Positions 36,654-46,358 are shown, counted from the stretch's first letter. The stretch: DNA of 64,000 bases from Legionella sp. W10-070 (GCF_900640175.1 NZ_CAAAJC010000009.1:1-64000), one strand, 5' to 3'. Notes: generated from the sequence alone by a model not told the origin. Numbers and translations are program-made.

Positions 36654-37853
36654 TTAACTTAGCTTATTATTTTTTCGGCTGTCTCTCACAACTTGATTAA
36701 TATCCTCTTTGATCGATTCGATAGTAGGTAAAACAGAATGCTTTTCTTGAGAAGAATTAACATACAAAGAAATATGTTGTGTAATAGTTCGATATATTCT
36801 CTCTAAAACAGCATCACTACCTTTGAGATTAGGATTATCTTTCTCAATGTCTTCAAGATAACTAGAAATTTCTCTCAGCATTGTTGATAAATTTTTATCA
36901 ACCAGTTTCAATGCCAGGTATGAAATCTCAACTATTTCCATAGCTATATCACCGATCCCTAATTCTTCCATTAACTGACTTCCCCCAGATGCATTACGAA
37001 TATGACCGTCGATTTTGACGAAATCTGCATCAAGAATTTTTATATAGATAGTGTTGGTTTCAACTTCTTCTCTTAGAAAAATATTCCATGGCTTCATATC
37101 ACCATGCGGGTATCCTCTTTTTTCCAGTTGTAATATTATTTCACGAAAGATAGACAATTTATTTTGAGAAGGAATGGCATTTAACCTATCCACATGTTGT
37201 GCTGCAGTAAGGTCATTTAATTGACATGTAAACCTTGTTGCCAGTGCTTCAACACGTGAAATATTTGGAGATTTTTTAAAAAAGAATATTTCTCCTTCTT
37301 TATAAACATTATGTAATTTTTCAATTTGAGACGTTTGTTGTTCTTCTTTCTTAATCAAAAATTTCAATCTTATCTTACCCGTTAGTTGATTTGATTCTTG
37401 GGAAGTAATGAAAGTTGTTTCCTTAGAAATCAAGTTCAAAAGATTATTTAGTGATTTCGTCTTTATTTCTAAAAAATCAAAATTTTTTCGATAAAAAACA
37501 AATGATTTAGATTCAGGGTTCACATACTTTTCTGTTCCTTTCTCAAGTTTTTTTACTTTTCCATTTTCTCCAGAAAAGGTCATTGTGATATGCTTACTGT
37601 TATAAGAAAAAACAACGGTCTTGTTAGTGTCTGTTTGTATTGATTCATCAATAAACTCAATATTTTCAGCTTTTTTATTTTCAAATAAATTTTGTAGGAC
37701 TACATGGTGACCATCCGTTCTTAATTTGATCGCGATAATATGTTGATTGCTGTCATTGATTAAAAGATTTTTTTCTGCTAAAAACGTAAAGATTTGTTTC
37801 ACAAAAGATTCAAAAAACTGACCACTAACATTGGAATTGAAAGATAAATGCAT
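36654..37853 (-). CDS. Protein-kinase-like protein, candidate effector
   Basis: 399 residues, very AT-rich compared with neighbours. Residues 249-260 read PHGDMKPWNIFL, the catalytic-loop pattern H-G-D-x-K-P-x-N of kinase-like and small-molecule kinase folds, with D252 as candidate base and N257. About 18 residues later IKILDADFVK (271-280) is in the place of the DFG metal-binding motif. The N-lobe lysine and glycine loop are not obvious in 150-245, so the nucleotide site may be divergent. The first about 150 residues are unrecognised. No signal peptide. The IS6 remnant lies immediately downstream, so the C-terminus may be altered and the gene may have arrived by transfer. It could be a Dot/Icm kinase effector or an aminoglycoside-phosphotransferase-like enzyme. 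Confidence 0.7.
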   Translation of the reverse strand: MHLSFNSNVSGQFFESFVKQIFTFLAEKNLLINDSNQHIIAIKLRTDGHHVVLQNLFENKKAENIEFIDESIQTDTNKTVVFSYNSKHITMTFSGENGKVKKLEKGTEKYVNPESKSFVFYRKNFDFLEIKTKSLNNLLNLISKETTFITSQESNQLTGKIRLKFLIKKEEQQTSQIEKLHNVYKEGEIFFFKKSPNISRVEALATRFTCQLNDLTAAQHVDRLNAIPSQNKLSIFREIILQLEKRGYPHGDMKPWNIFLREEVETNTIYIKILDADFVKIDGHIRNASGGSQLMEELGIGDIAMEIVEISYLALKLVDKNLSTMLREISSYLEDIEKDNPNLKGSDAVLERIYRTITQHISLYVNSSQEKHSVLPTIESIKEDINQVVRDSRKNNKLS

Positions 37854-38236
37854 GAATTTCTCTCTTGTTTTAACGCTTCCTCTATTAATTATTACATATT
37901 ATAGTCACTTGAGTTTTTATTAGTCGGTTTGAAACCTATAATCGACGACCTCTGTAAGCAATAAAGATTAATCAGTAATTTTTTTGATCCTATTTTCGAG
38001 ATTCGCCCAGTATTTTTTATGGGATTTAGAGCCCCTGTGGATATCCACTTTCACAGGCGCTGGGTCTGGGCAGTAAAATGGCAGACAAAGCAACAGGAAA
38101 CTGGCATCCCACCTTATTGATTAACTGACGTGTCTTAAATCTGTTGACTTCAAATTTACCCAAACCAGTTCAATAAAGCTTATCACTGTTAATAGTTTCT
38201 TAATTATTGATTACAAGTCGACTGAGACTGATATTT
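37854..38236. other. 383-bp intergenic stretch without a recognisable gene
   Basis: Stops occur in all frames. A GC-richer patch at about 38030-38100 stands out in AT-rich DNA and could be a worn remnant of a former gene or element, but I cannot assign it. No clear terminator for ccmI is visible. Confidence 0.4.
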
Positions 38237-38899
38237 TTAATGTAGCTTTTCCTGGGCCTTGGCAATGGCTTTGCGGATCATGCGCGCCTCTTCGGATTGT
38301 TCCGGCGCCAGTTTAAGCAAGTGTTGCCAGTAATCAATCGCCGATGGGTAATCATGATTCATAAATGCATCCATTGCCAACATAGCCAGCGCTTCTGGTT
38401 CATCAGGATTTTTCTTTAATACGGTTTTAAACAGGTTTCTAACCTGGTCATTAAAGTGCTGCTGGTTAAGTTGCCAAAGACTTTGCGCATAATTAATCGT
38501 TGCAGACATATCCTCAGGATTTAATTCATAAGAGCGCTGAAAAGCATCACGGGCAGATGTCCATTGCCCCTGACTTGCATACAGCCTTCCTAACAAGTAC
38601 CAGCCACGGGCACTTTCAGGTTCAGACTCCAGTCGCGCTTTGAGCCGCTCAATTAACTGAGCCGGATTTTTTATAGACTGCATAACAGCCTCTATTTTCT
38701 TTTGCTTCTCTTTTTGTTGACTGTAACGATACAAATCTTGCCACCCTCCCCAATGCCAGTAGGCTGCCGATGTACTAATCAGCAATAGAATGGGCAACAA
38801 ACAAACTAATCTGTGTGATTTACGTAAAGGATATAATATTACAGGCAAAGCCAATAATATAAGCAGCAAAAAGCAAGACAATAACCACCATTTATTCAT
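38237..38899 (-). CDS. ccmI: Cytochrome c maturation protein CcmI (TPR domain)
   Basis: 220 residues: two N-terminal membrane helices (about 4-20 and 31-48), then a periplasmic or cytosolic linker and a TPR region (SARGWYLLGRLYASQGQWTSARDAFQRS is one clear repeat split around residue 95-120). CcmI presents apocytochrome c to the ligation complex. It overlaps ccmH by 8 nt and is the last gene of the ccm operon. In some species this part is fused to CcmH. Confidence 0.85.
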   Translation of the reverse strand: MNKWWLLSCFLLLILLALPVILYPLRKSHRLVCLLPILLLISTSAAYWHWGGWQDLYRYSQQKEKQKKIEAVMQSIKNPAQLIERLKARLESEPESARGWYLLGRLYASQGQWTSARDAFQRSYELNPEDMSATINYAQSLWQLNQQHFNDQVRNLFKTVLKKNPDEPEALAMLAMDAFMNHDYPSAIDYWQHLLKLAPEQSEEARMIRKAIAKAQEKLH

Positions 38900-39293
38900 C
38901 AGAAGTTCGCTTTAAACAGGTACGCCAAAAAATCACTAACCCCGCCAGTAAAAAAAGAGCAGGCCCAAACCACAGTAAAGCCGTTAACGGCTTTACTGGT
39001 GGTTTAAATAAAATAAAATCACCATACCGATCAGTTAAATAGCCGATGATTTCGCTATCACTCTTCCCTTCCCTGACAAATTGATAAACCTGCTGACGCA
39101 AGTCTTTAGCGAGACTCGCGTTGGAGTCTGCCAAATCCTGATTCTGACATACCAGACAACGGAGTTCTTTCAATAAATGAGAAAATTGCGCCTCCTGCCT
39201 GGCCGTTTCAAAAGGATAGATTGTATTGGCCGCGAATACAGTAGGTAAAAATAATAATCCCAATAACAAGCCATAATATTGCAAATATTTCAC
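38892..39293 (-). CDS. ccmH: Cytochrome c maturation protein CcmH
   Basis: 133 residues with signal peptide (ending VFAA), the redox motif LRCLVCQNQDLADS (CxxC), the segment LRQQVYQFVREGKSDSEI, and a C-terminal membrane helix (WFGPALFLLAGLVIF). This thiol-disulfide protein keeps the CxxCH cysteines of apocytochrome reduced for haem attachment. It overlaps ccmG by 4 nt (ATGA-type) and ccmI by 8 nt. Confidence 0.95.
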   Translation of the reverse strand: MKYLQYYGLLLGLLFLPTVFAANTIYPFETARQEAQFSHLLKELRCLVCQNQDLADSNASLAKDLRQQVYQFVREGKSDSEIIGYLTDRYGDFILFKPPVKPLTALLWFGPALFLLAGLVIFWRTCLKRTSDE

Positions 39294-39817
39294 GCTTCCT
39301 CCTGCAACTGCTTGATTCGGGGGATAAACTCACTATCCCATACCCTTTCATCAAGAATGCCTGCATGTCTGTAGCGGATGATGCCTTTTTTATCAATCAG
39401 GAATGTCTCCGGTGCTCCATAAACCCCCATGTCAATGGCCACCTTTCCTTCTTTATCTTCCCCAATAGCACGATAAGGATTACCCCACTCATCAAGCCAA
39501 TGCCTGGCATTCTGCGGCTCATCTTTGTAATTTAAGCCATAAACAGGAACACCTTGCCTGGAAAGACGCATCAGAAACACCTGTTCTTCCATACAGGCTG
39601 GACACCAGCTGGCCCATACATTGAGCAAGGAAACCTGACCTTCCAATATTTGCGGGGTAAATAGCGTTTCTTTATCTAAAGTGGCTAACTGAAAATCCGG
39701 GAGCGATTTACCCAATTGTGCAGAGGGTAAGTTTTGCGGCTCAAGAGAGAGTCCACGCCAGAGAAAAATTGCTAACGCCCCAAAAACCAATAACGGCAGT
39801 AAGCGCCAAACACTCAT
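39290..39817 (-). CDS. ccmG: Cytochrome c biogenesis thioredoxin CcmG/DsbE
   Basis: 175-residue membrane-anchored periplasmic thioredoxin. An N-terminal helix (LLPLLVFGALAIFLW) is followed by a thioredoxin fold with active site WASWCPACMEE and the typical GVYGAPETFLID cis-Pro region. It reduces CcmH or apocytochrome thiols. It overlaps ccmF and ccmH by 4 nt each. Confidence 0.95.
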   Translation of the reverse strand: MSVWRLLPLLVFGALAIFLWRGLSLEPQNLPSAQLGKSLPDFQLATLDKETLFTPQILEGQVSLLNVWASWCPACMEEQVFLMRLSRQGVPVYGLNYKDEPQNARHWLDEWGNPYRAIGEDKEGKVAIDMGVYGAPETFLIDKKGIIRYRHAGILDERVWDSEFIPRIKQLQEEA

Positions 39818-41766
39818 GCTTGTACCTCATGGCCATTTACAGCAAGCTCCTGGCGCTTACGATAATAACGCCTGTCAGTCAAACTGAGTAAACCGCCCGC
39901 CAAAATCATAAACCCTCCACCCCATATCCAACGGACAAAGGGCTTATAATACAAACGAACTCCCCAAGCCTTGTCACCCAAAGGTTCCCCAAGAGCAATA
40001 TAAATGTCTCTAAATGGATTAACATCAATAGCTGATTCGGTCATCGCCATCTGACCTACATCATAAAGCCGCTTTTCAGGAAAGATAAAGGCAACCTTAT
40101 GATTATGGCTGATTTTAAATTGGGCTTGCGTGCCATGGTAGTTAGCACCTTGCAATGAGGATTCACTGATAAATTGAATATCATAATCAGCAAGTTTTAT
40201 TTTATCACCCGGAGCCATTCTTACATCCTGCTGGATGCCGTAATTACTGGATATTACAATGCCAATAACCGTAGCAGCCAAACCGCAATGGGCAACAACC
40301 ATTCCCCAAAAAGATTGCCCCAGATGCGTAAAACCACGTTGTTTACCACGAATAAAGAGTAGTTTTAGCGTACTTGATATTATCCACAAAGCAAGGGTTA
40401 ACCCGATTAAAGCATAACCATTTACTGATTCAGTAAAAGTAAACAATAAGATAAACGGTAAAACGATGCTGAGAAAAACCACTTTCCCCAGCCGCAGGGT
40501 CAGCCTTTGCAAACTATCCCGTTGCCAGTTCAAATGGATTCCAATGCCCATTAGCACTAATAAAGGGATCATTAATGGCACAAAAACAGAGTTAAAATAA
40601 GGCGCGCCAACCGATAATTTGCCAAGCCCCAGCCCGTCAATCAGTAAAGGATATACCGTCCCCATTAACACGGTGAGCATAATTACCGCCAAAAGGACAT
40701 TGTTTAACAACAGGGCGCTTTCGCGAGAAACCAGGGAAAGATTGTCGCGGCTTTGCAAAGTCTGGGCACGTAAAGCAAATAATACCAAAGACCCACCAAT
40801 AACAACCAGCAAAAAGCCCAGAATATATAATCCACGCTGAGGATCAACCGCAAAGGCATGAACAGACGTCAACACACCTGAACGGACTAAAAAGGTTCCG
40901 ATAAGGCTCAAAGAAAAAGCCGTGATCGCCAATAACAACGTCCATGCCTTGAATTGCTTGCGCTGCTCACTTACAGCCAGTGAATGTATTAATGCTGTCC
41001 CGACAAGCCAGGGCATAAAAGAGGCATTTTCAACGGGATCCCAAAACCACCATCCACCCCAACCAAGTTCACGATAAGCCCACCAGCTTCCCAGGGTAAT
41101 CCCCGTAGTTAAGCAACACCATGCTGCCAGCGTCCAGGGTCTTGTCCATTTTGCCCATGAGGATTCTACCCGCCCAACCCAAAGGGCTGCAATTGCAAAG
41201 GAAAAAGCCACGGAAAACCCTACATAGCCCATATAAAGCATCGGAGGATGAAACAGGAACCCGGGATCCTGTAACAATGGATTTAAATCTCTGCCCTGAG
41301 TCTGTAGAAGTTGAAACTGTCGGCCAAAAGGATTGGATGTCGCCAATAAAAAAAGAATAAAACCTGCACTTAAAAAACCAAGCACGGCCAGTACTCGCGC
41401 ACGCATCGCCTTATCCAGAGCTGAACTAAAGAAACTGATTGCAAGCATCCACAGGCTTAAAATAGCAACCCATAACAGCATTGAACCTTCATGGCCACCC
41501 CATACTGCACACAATTTGTAAAACCAGGGCAACGAAACACTGGAGTTTGTCAAAACATAAGTCACACTAAAATCATCACGCAAAAAACAAGCTGTAAGAC
41601 AGCAATAAGCAAGTCCAACAAAGATAAACTGTCCGCAAGCATAAAGGGGAGCTGCCGCTGTCCAGTCCGCTTTATTTCGCCATACACCCAAACTGGGAAT
41701 TAAAGCAAGCAATAAGGCAAAAACCAAAGCCAATACCAGAGAAAATAAACCAACTTCAGCTATCAT
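39814..41766 (-). CDS. ccmF: Haem lyase subunit CcmF
   Basis: Large polytopic membrane protein, about 650 residues, that joins haem to apocytochrome c with CcmH and CcmI. The tryptophan-rich WWD motif is clear ([20 protein letters not shown]), as are the flanking family segments [11 protein letters not shown] and [20 protein letters not shown], with conserved His residues for haem. I start at ATG 41766 (MIAEVGLF) since the upstream 14 residues overlap ccmE and are not family-like. Its start overlaps the end of ccmE by 11 nt. Confidence 0.95.
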   Translation of the reverse strand: MIAEVGLFSLVLALVFALLLALIPSLGVWRNKADWTAAAPLYACGQFIFVGLAYCCLTACFLRDDFSVTYVLTNSSVSLPWFYKLCAVWGGHEGSMLLWVAILSLWMLAISFFSSALDKAMRARVLAVLGFLSAGFILFLLATSNPFGRQFQLLQTQGRDLNPLLQDPGFLFHPPMLYMGYVGFSVAFSFAIAALWVGRVESSWAKWTRPWTLAAWCCLTTGITLGSWWAYRELGWGGWWFWDPVENASFMPWLVGTALIHSLAVSEQRKQFKAWTLLLAITAFSLSLIGTFLVRSGVLTSVHAFAVDPQRGLYILGFLLVVIGGSLVLFALRAQTLQSRDNLSLVSRESALLLNNVLLAVIMLTVLMGTVYPLLIDGLGLGKLSVGAPYFNSVFVPLMIPLLVLMGIGIHLNWQRDSLQRLTLRLGKVVFLSIVLPFILLFTFTESVNGYALIGLTLALWIISSTLKLLFIRGKQRGFTHLGQSFWGMVVAHCGLAATVIGIVISSNYGIQQDVRMAPGDKIKLADYDIQFISESSLQGANYHGTQAQFKISHNHKVAFIFPEKRLYDVGQMAMTESAIDVNPFRDIYIALGEPLGDKAWGVRLYYKPFVRWIWGGGFMILAGGLLSLTDRRYYRKRQELAVNGHEVQA

Positions 41767-42214
41767 GCGTACTTCTTTCCCCATTTTGATTGGACTTGGC
41801 CAAAGCATCCTTCACTTCTGGCGGCATATAATTCGCGTCATGCTTTGCTAAAACTTCGATGGCAGTAAAATGCTGGTTATCTGTAAGCTTTCCAAGCGCA
41901 ACAATCCCCTGACCTTCACGAAATAAGTCAGGCAAAATCCCGCGATAATTGACAGTGACCTTTCCTTTAAAATCCGTCAATTCAAATTGTACGGACAAAT
42001 CATCAGAAGCACGTACGATACTTCCCTTCACCACCATCCCTCCAAGACGAATTAACTGTTTTCCAGATGCCTCGCCATTCGCAATTTGGGCAGGGGTATA
42101 AAATAAACTGATATTTTGCCTTAAAGCATACAAGACAAGACCAGTAACCATTGCTAAAATCGAAACTACAAATAATATCAAGATTAACTTACGCTTACGG
42201 ACAGGGTTCATCAT
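41756..42214 (-). CDS. ccmE: Haem chaperone CcmE
   Basis: 152 residues with one N-terminal membrane anchor (about 10-28) and a periplasmic beta-barrel. The haem-binding His lies in [14 protein letters not shown], the conserved HxxNY motif. Other landmarks are [11 protein letters not shown] and [14 protein letters not shown]. It carries haem from CcmC to CcmF. The start ATG overlaps the stop of ccmD (ATGA). Confidence 0.96.
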   Translation of the reverse strand: MMNPVRKRKLILILFVVSILAMVTGLVLYALRQNISLFYTPAQIANGEASGKQLIRLGGMVVKGSIVRASDDLSVQFELTDFKGKVTVNYRGILPDLFREGQGIVALGKLTDNQHFTAIEVLAKHDANYMPPEVKDALAKSNQNGERSTHDS

Positions 42215-42375
42215 TGCTGTCTCTTAAACCATTGTTGCAATTTTTTACGTGCCTGCGCCCGCTGAAATTTAATGCCGAGAATATTCATAACCAGAACAAC
42301 ACAAACCAAGCCATAAGCTGGCCATATGTAGATTGAATAGCCGCCCATGGCCCACCATTTTAAAAATTGATTCAT
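42211..42375 (-). CDS. ccmD: Haem exporter protein CcmD
   Basis: A 54-residue ORF read directly from the sequence: [20 protein letters not shown], then a hydrophobic helix (about 22-35) and a basic tail ending KRQQ. The position between ccmC and ccmE, the FxxMGGYxxYIWPAY pattern and the single helix identify CcmD, which helps release holo-CcmE from CcmABC. It overlaps both neighbours by 4 nt (with ccmC at 42372-42375 and with ccmE at 42211-42214). Confidence 0.93.
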   Translation of the reverse strand: MNQFLKWWAMGGYSIYIWPAYGLVCVVLVMNILGIKFQRAQARKKLQQWFKRQQ

Positions 42376-43115
42376 ATTCCTTCCTTTTCAATCAAGTCTC
42401 TTACCCATTGCTGCTTATAGTCTCGAAGTAATACCTCACAACGGGCCTTATGCAACATAACCCAAAGACAATAAAAAGAAAAACCGGCCAAGGTCAATAG
42501 TAATGGATATAACATAGGGGCAGCAATTTTAGGCTTGGCGAATACAGACAAAGTCGCTCCCTGGTGCAGCGTATTCCACCAATAAACGGAATAATGGATG
42601 ATAGGCAGGTCAACCAATCCAACCAAGGTGAAAATAGCAGCAACCTTGTCACCCTGTTCTTTATGTTGGAAAGAACCTTTAATAGCCAGAATAGCCAAAT
42701 AAAGAAACAATAAAATAAGTTCGGAGGTTAAGCGGGCATCCCATACCCACCAGGCACCCCACATTGGCTTACCCCAGATACTGCCTGTCACCAAGGCCAG
42801 AAAAGCCATGGAAGCACCTAACTGAGCAGCCATTCCAAGCATCAGACCGGCCATTTTGATACGCCATACCAACAGGAGAACCGCTAAAAATCCCATTCCA
42901 CCGTATAAAGCCATAGATAAAAACGCACTGGGGACATGAATATAGAGAATGCGAAAAGCATCTCCCTGCTGATAGTCCGGCGGAGCAAAAATCAACCCCC
43001 AGAAAATACCGGCTATTAAAAAAACTAACGATAAAATACCTAACCAGGGAAGCCAGGACTTTGTTCGCTGGTAAAAGATTTTAGGCGAGGCCATTTGATA
43101 TAAAAACTTCCACAT
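42372..43115 (-). CDS. ccmC: Haem exporter protein CcmC
   Basis: 247-residue membrane protein with six helices and the tryptophan-rich motif MWGAWWVWDARLTSELIL, which binds haem for transfer to CcmE. Conserved IHVPSAFLS holds a haem-ligand His. It follows ccmB by 42 bp and overlaps ccmD by 4 nt. Confidence 0.95.
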   Translation of the reverse strand: MWKFLYQMASPKIFYQRTKSWLPWLGILSLVFLIAGIFWGLIFAPPDYQQGDAFRILYIHVPSAFLSMALYGGMGFLAVLLLVWRIKMAGLMLGMAAQLGASMAFLALVTGSIWGKPMWGAWWVWDARLTSELILLFLYLAILAIKGSFQHKEQGDKVAAIFTLVGLVDLPIIHYSVYWWNTLHQGATLSVFAKPKIAAPMLYPLLLTLAGFSFYCLWVMLHKARCEVLLRDYKQQWVRDLIEKEGI

Positions 43116-43157
43116 AGGGAATAATTAAATCAGAAAAAACCACAATTTTACCATGCA

Positions 43158-43829
43158 TTAATCCGTAAGGCTAATACGAATCACTGCTGCAGTGGCAAAA
43201 GGCAGAAATCCACAAGCTAAAATAGATAAGGCAGCCAATATTGCCAGATAGCCTTGCACTGGAAGACCCTGCATCGCCGCTGTCAACGTTCCACTGCCAA
43301 ACACCATCACCGGTACCGTCAACGGCAATAAAATCAACGCCATTAAAACGCCTCGACCAGCACTGAAAGAAGCAGCAAGGCCACATAAAAACAGGATAGC
43401 CGGTGTTCCAGCAATAAGGCTTATGATCAAAATTATCGTTTCGTAAAACGTTAAATTAAATAATAAAGCAAGCAACGGACAAAAAAGAAGCATCGGCAAG
43501 AGGCCAAGCAGCCAATGAACCAGCAGTTTTGCACCAAGAATCAGGCTCAGGGGATAACCTGAAATTAGCCATTGCTCAAGCACACCATTCTCATAATCTT
43601 GCTGAAAAAATCCGGCAGAAGACAATAAGAGGGCTAATAATATGGCAATCCATACCAGTCCGGGGGCAATAGTGCGCATAATGGAAACATCAGGAGGCAT
43701 GGTCAAGGGGAAAAAAACAGCAACCATTAAAAAAAACAGCGCAGAATATAACAATAAGCGCGGTTGACGTAGATGGATTAAAATTTCTCTCTGGATTTGT
43801 CTTTTAAAGAGCAAGGCAAAACCTATCAT
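43158..43829 (-). CDS. ccmB: Haem exporter ABC permease CcmB
   Basis: 223-residue membrane subunit with six hydrophobic helices. The segments FFPLTMPPD and FQQDYENGVLEQW are typical of CcmB. It pairs with CcmA and CcmC in the ABC complex that releases haem-loaded CcmE. Its start overlaps the end of ccmA by 4 nt. Confidence 0.95.
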   Translation of the reverse strand: MIGFALLFKRQIQREILIHLRQPRLLLYSALFFLMVAVFFPLTMPPDVSIMRTIAPGLVWIAILLALLLSSAGFFQQDYENGVLEQWLISGYPLSLILGAKLLVHWLLGLLPMLLFCPLLALLFNLTFYETIILIISLIAGTPAILFLCGLAASFSAGRGVLMALILLPLTVPVMVFGSGTLTAAMQGLPVQGYLAILAALSILACGFLPFATAAVIRISLTD

Positions 43830-44428
43830 AAGTTATACTCCAGACAGTCTGCCTGCATCAGAGGCAATTTTTGGTGAGAAGTTATAATCACTTGCCCTCC
43901 TTGAGCAAGATGATCTTCAAGATGCCCCACAAGCACCTTGACTGCTTCTTTATCCAAAGCCACTAACGGCTCATCTAATAACCAAAGCCTGGCATTAGTC
44001 ATTGCAATACGTAAAAGACCTACCCGCCGCCTTTGTCCTGCAGAAAGATGGCTACATAACTCATGGTCTAATCCTTGCAATCCAAACTCTTCAAGTAAGG
44101 AATCAAAAGCAACCTCTCGCCGTCCCCAATGCATATCGAAAAGACTGTTTTCCTTAACAGTTAATAGGGGATGGATTCCTGTCTTATGGCCCACATAGCA
44201 AATTTTCTGTTGATAAATAACCAGATTATTCCTGACAGGCTTCCCCTGATAACGGATCTCACCTTCCGAAGGATGCAAAAGTCCCGCTAATAACTTAAGC
44301 AGGGTTGTTTTACCTGCCCCGTTACCCCCACGCAAATGCAACAGCTGTCCTGCCCGCAGGGTAAAATTTATCTGCTCCAGTAGCGGTTTATCCTGGTAAT
44401 CAAAACAAAGCGAACAGACCTCAAGCAT
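43826..44428 (-). CDS. ccmA: Haem exporter ABC ATPase CcmA
   Basis: 200-residue ABC ATPase: Walker A GGNGAGKTTLL (about 34-44), Q-loop region, signature LSAGQRRRVGL, Walker B LWLLDEP and the switch His in ITSHQ. First gene of ccmABCDEFGHI. The promoter should lie in 44429-44663, a 235-bp region that also holds a REP-like repeat. Confidence 0.95.
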   Translation of the reverse strand: MLEVCSLCFDYQDKPLLEQINFTLRAGQLLHLRGGNGAGKTTLLKLLAGLLHPSEGEIRYQGKPVRNNLVIYQQKICYVGHKTGIHPLLTVKENSLFDMHWGRREVAFDSLLEEFGLQGLDHELCSHLSAGQRRRVGLLRIAMTNARLWLLDEPLVALDKEAVKVLVGHLEDHLAQGGQVIITSHQKLPLMQADCLEYNL

Positions 44429-44536
44429 AAAAAGACCGGCAGTTTAAAAAATAGGAGACTAACATAATTTACTTTTCTGGCAAGCAAGCATGTAATCAGG
44501 GCTGTGAATAGAAACCTATTTGCAACATGGCTCCAG

Positions 44537-44558
44537 ATTGCTTCACTTCGTTCGCAAT
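44537..44558. repeat. REP-like dispersed repeat fragment
   Basis: ATTGCTTCACTTCGTTCGCAAT, with ATTGC/GCAAT ends inverted, followed by AACG. This type of sequence is widespread as an intergenic repeat in many bacteria including Legionella and Rickettsia. Only this one copy is seen in the window. It lies between ccmA and sohB. Confidence 0.5.
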
Positions 44559-44663
44559 AACGGCATTTTAATGGAGCAAATCCTGAAACATTCAATGAAA
44601 GCACTTGCACCCTGAGACAGTCATTGTGATAATCACTTTTTTATTCTATCCAGAGTAAGGTGG

Positions 44664-45602
44664 ATGATGGAGTTTCTATCAGAGTATGGTTTGTTTCTTT
44701 TAAAAACATTAACACTGGTCATTGCTTTATTGCTTGCAGTGGCAGGTATTGCAGTCTTGAGCCGAAAGCCAAAATCCAAACTGGAAATCACTTCGCTTAA
44801 CAAACAGCACGAAGAGACAAAACACCAGATGTCTCAGCATATTAAAAATAAAAAACCTGAAAAAAAGAAAAAAGAGAATGAAGATAAGCCCTCCCTTTAT
44901 GTGATTGATTTTCATGGCGATATCAAAGCAACAGAAGTAGAGCAACTTCGTGAGGCAGTGACTGCCATTCTCAGCATTGCTAATGACAAGGATGAGATAG
45001 TACTTCGCCTGGAGAGTCCAGGGGGCATGGTCAATAGTTATGGCTTGGCAGCCTCACAGTTACAACGGATTCGTGACCGTAAAATTCCTCTTACTGTTTG
45101 CATTGATAAAATTGCCGCCAGTGGGGGTTATCTAATGGCTTGCGTTGCCAATCGCATCGTTGCAGCTCCTTTTGCCATTCTTGGCTCTATTGGTGTTGTG
45201 GCTCAATTCCCTAATTTTCATCGTTGGTTGAAAAAAAATAATATTGACGTTGAGTTATTAACAGCCGGCGAATATAAACGTACTTTGACTCTCTTTGGCG
45301 AGAATACAGAAAAAGACCGCAAAAAATTCCAGGAAGATCTGGAAAAGGTACATCATGCTTTCAGAGCATATGTGCTTACCAATCGCCCGCAGGTCAACAT
45401 TGAAGAGGTCGCTACTGGAGAACATTGGCTGGCAAAAGATGCTTTTGATTTGCGGCTCGTTGATAGCTTAAAAACCAGCGATGACTACCTCACTGAGAAA
45501 ATGGCAACGTTTAACGCATTTAAAATTACTATTCATGGGAAAAAATCACTGGCAGAAAAGTTACTAAAACCTGCGATGAAACTGATTCATCCCTGGGCAT
45601 AA
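44664..45602 (+). CDS. sohB: Inner-membrane serine protease SohB (peptidase S49)
   Basis: 312 residues: an N-terminal membrane helix (about 8-33), a Lys-rich linker (51-75), then the S49 protease domain. The catalytic Ser is in KIAASGGYLMA (Ser153) and the Lys in AGEYKRTLTLFGE (Lys205), the Ser-Lys dyad of SppA/SohB. RLESPGGMV and GSIGVVAQFPNF are family segments. It degrades membrane-released peptides, with the active site on the periplasmic side. ATG 44664 or 44667 could serve, behind AGTAAGGTGG. Divergent from the ccm operon. Confidence 0.94.
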   Translation: MMEFLSEYGLFLLKTLTLVIALLLAVAGIAVLSRKPKSKLEITSLNKQHEETKHQMSQHIKNKKPEKKKKENEDKPSLYVIDFHGDIKATEVEQLREAVTAILSIANDKDEIVLRLESPGGMVNSYGLAASQLQRIRDRKIPLTVCIDKIAASGGYLMACVANRIVAAPFAILGSIGVVAQFPNFHRWLKKNNIDVELLTAGEYKRTLTLFGENTEKDRKKFQEDLEKVHHAFRAYVLTNRPQVNIEEVATGEHWLAKDAFDLRLVDSLKTSDDYLTEKMATFNAFKITIHGKKSLAEKLLKPAMKLIHPWA

Positions 45603-45721
45603 AGGCTATCAAATTCCATGTTTATTTTTCCCATTTGCAATAACTTATTAACTATTGATTATACTAATAATAATTATGGTTATATACTTAATACAAGTGA
45701 ACGAACAACTATGGAGTAACT

Positions 45722-46090
45722 ATGAGCGATTTCAAATCAAAACTTCCTGATTTAAAAGAAATCACTTCAATTGCTGGTAAGCTTTTTAAAGATGTCAAAC
45801 AAAGCGTATCTGAAATTATTGACGATTATAAAAAGAAACGTGAGGAAACCGCTCAAGACGATGTCGTTTCTTCAGCCCCTAAGACAAAATCCAGGGAAGA
45901 GCCTGCAGCCTCTCAGGAAAAAAGTGCCCCTGCCCCAGAACAAGAGGCAGTAATTACGTCAGCCAGTCATGAAACAACGCCTGCAGCAGGTGAAGAAGAA
46001 GTGGCAACTGTAGCAGCAGCCAAGCCTAAAGTAAGCAAGCCAGCTGCGGTAAAAACAGCAGAACCCGAAACAAAAGAATCAAAGGAATAA
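45722..46090 (+). CDS. Small Ala/Glu/Lys/Pro-rich hypothetical protein
   Basis: 122 residues. The first about 45 form an amphipathic helix (LKEITSIAGKLFKDVKQSVSEIIDDYKKK) and the rest is low complexity, rich in A, E, P, K and T, without cysteines. No signal peptide. A GGAG stands before ATG 45722. It follows sohB by 119 bp and may be a separate unit. In L. pneumophila a small gene sits at the same place between sohB and fleQ, as I recall. Function unknown. The tail resembles TonB/histone-like low-complexity tails, but I make no claim. Confidence 0.75.
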   Translation: MSDFKSKLPDLKEITSIAGKLFKDVKQSVSEIIDDYKKKREETAQDDVVSSAPKTKSREEPAASQEKSAPAPEQEAVITSASHETTPAAGEEEVATVAAAKPKVSKPAAVKTAEPETKESKE

Positions 46091-46137
46091 TACCCACACT
46101 ATTATCAGGTTTCACGTTATGAATACGGAATCCTATC

Positions 46138-46158
46138 CCTGCGGCCATTGACCGCGGG
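46138..46158. repeat. REP-like GC-rich hairpin, related to 7826-7846
   Basis: CCTGCGG-CCATTGA-CCGCGGG, a 7-bp stem with one mismatch, followed about 40 bp later by CTATAGTAACT as in the other copy. It may end the small gene upstream. Confidence 0.55.
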
Positions 46159-46271
46159 GTTCATAAAAATGCCTGAAGAACATACTTGACGCAGTCAAAC
46201 TATAGTAACTCGAGTTGTAACCGTTCACAGAATATGTAAATTTTTCTGTTTATAAACCTATTTATTTGAGT

Positions 46272-46358
46272 TGTCTTTCCCGCGAAGGCGGGAATATATC
46301 CATAAAGTTAGCACATAGGTTGATTTTTAGATAGATTCCCGCCTTCGCGGGAAAGACA
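46272..46358. repeat. BIME-like pair of inverted REP units
   Basis: Two perfect 24-bp arms in inverted orientation (46272-46295 and 46335-46358). Each arm itself contains the palindrome CCCGCGAAGGCGGG-type core (CCGCGAAGGCGG and its complement). The 39-nt centre is AT-rich. It sits in the 330-bp space between the small gene and the end of fleQ, otherwise without genes, and may stop transcription from both sides. Confidence 0.85.

Noticed and set aside
36654..37853. Classical eukaryotic-type Ser/Thr kinase (HRDLKPxN)
   Set aside because: The catalytic loop is H-G-D and not H-R-D, and no glycine loop or VAIK lysine is seen, so I call it only kinase-like.
38030..38100. GC-rich patch as transposase remnant
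   Set aside because: Neither strand gives a stretch I can tie to a family. Left as unassigned.
46272..46358. CRISPR-like repeat
   Set aside because: There are only two units in inverted orientation with an AT-rich centre, no direct repeats with spacers and no cas genes.
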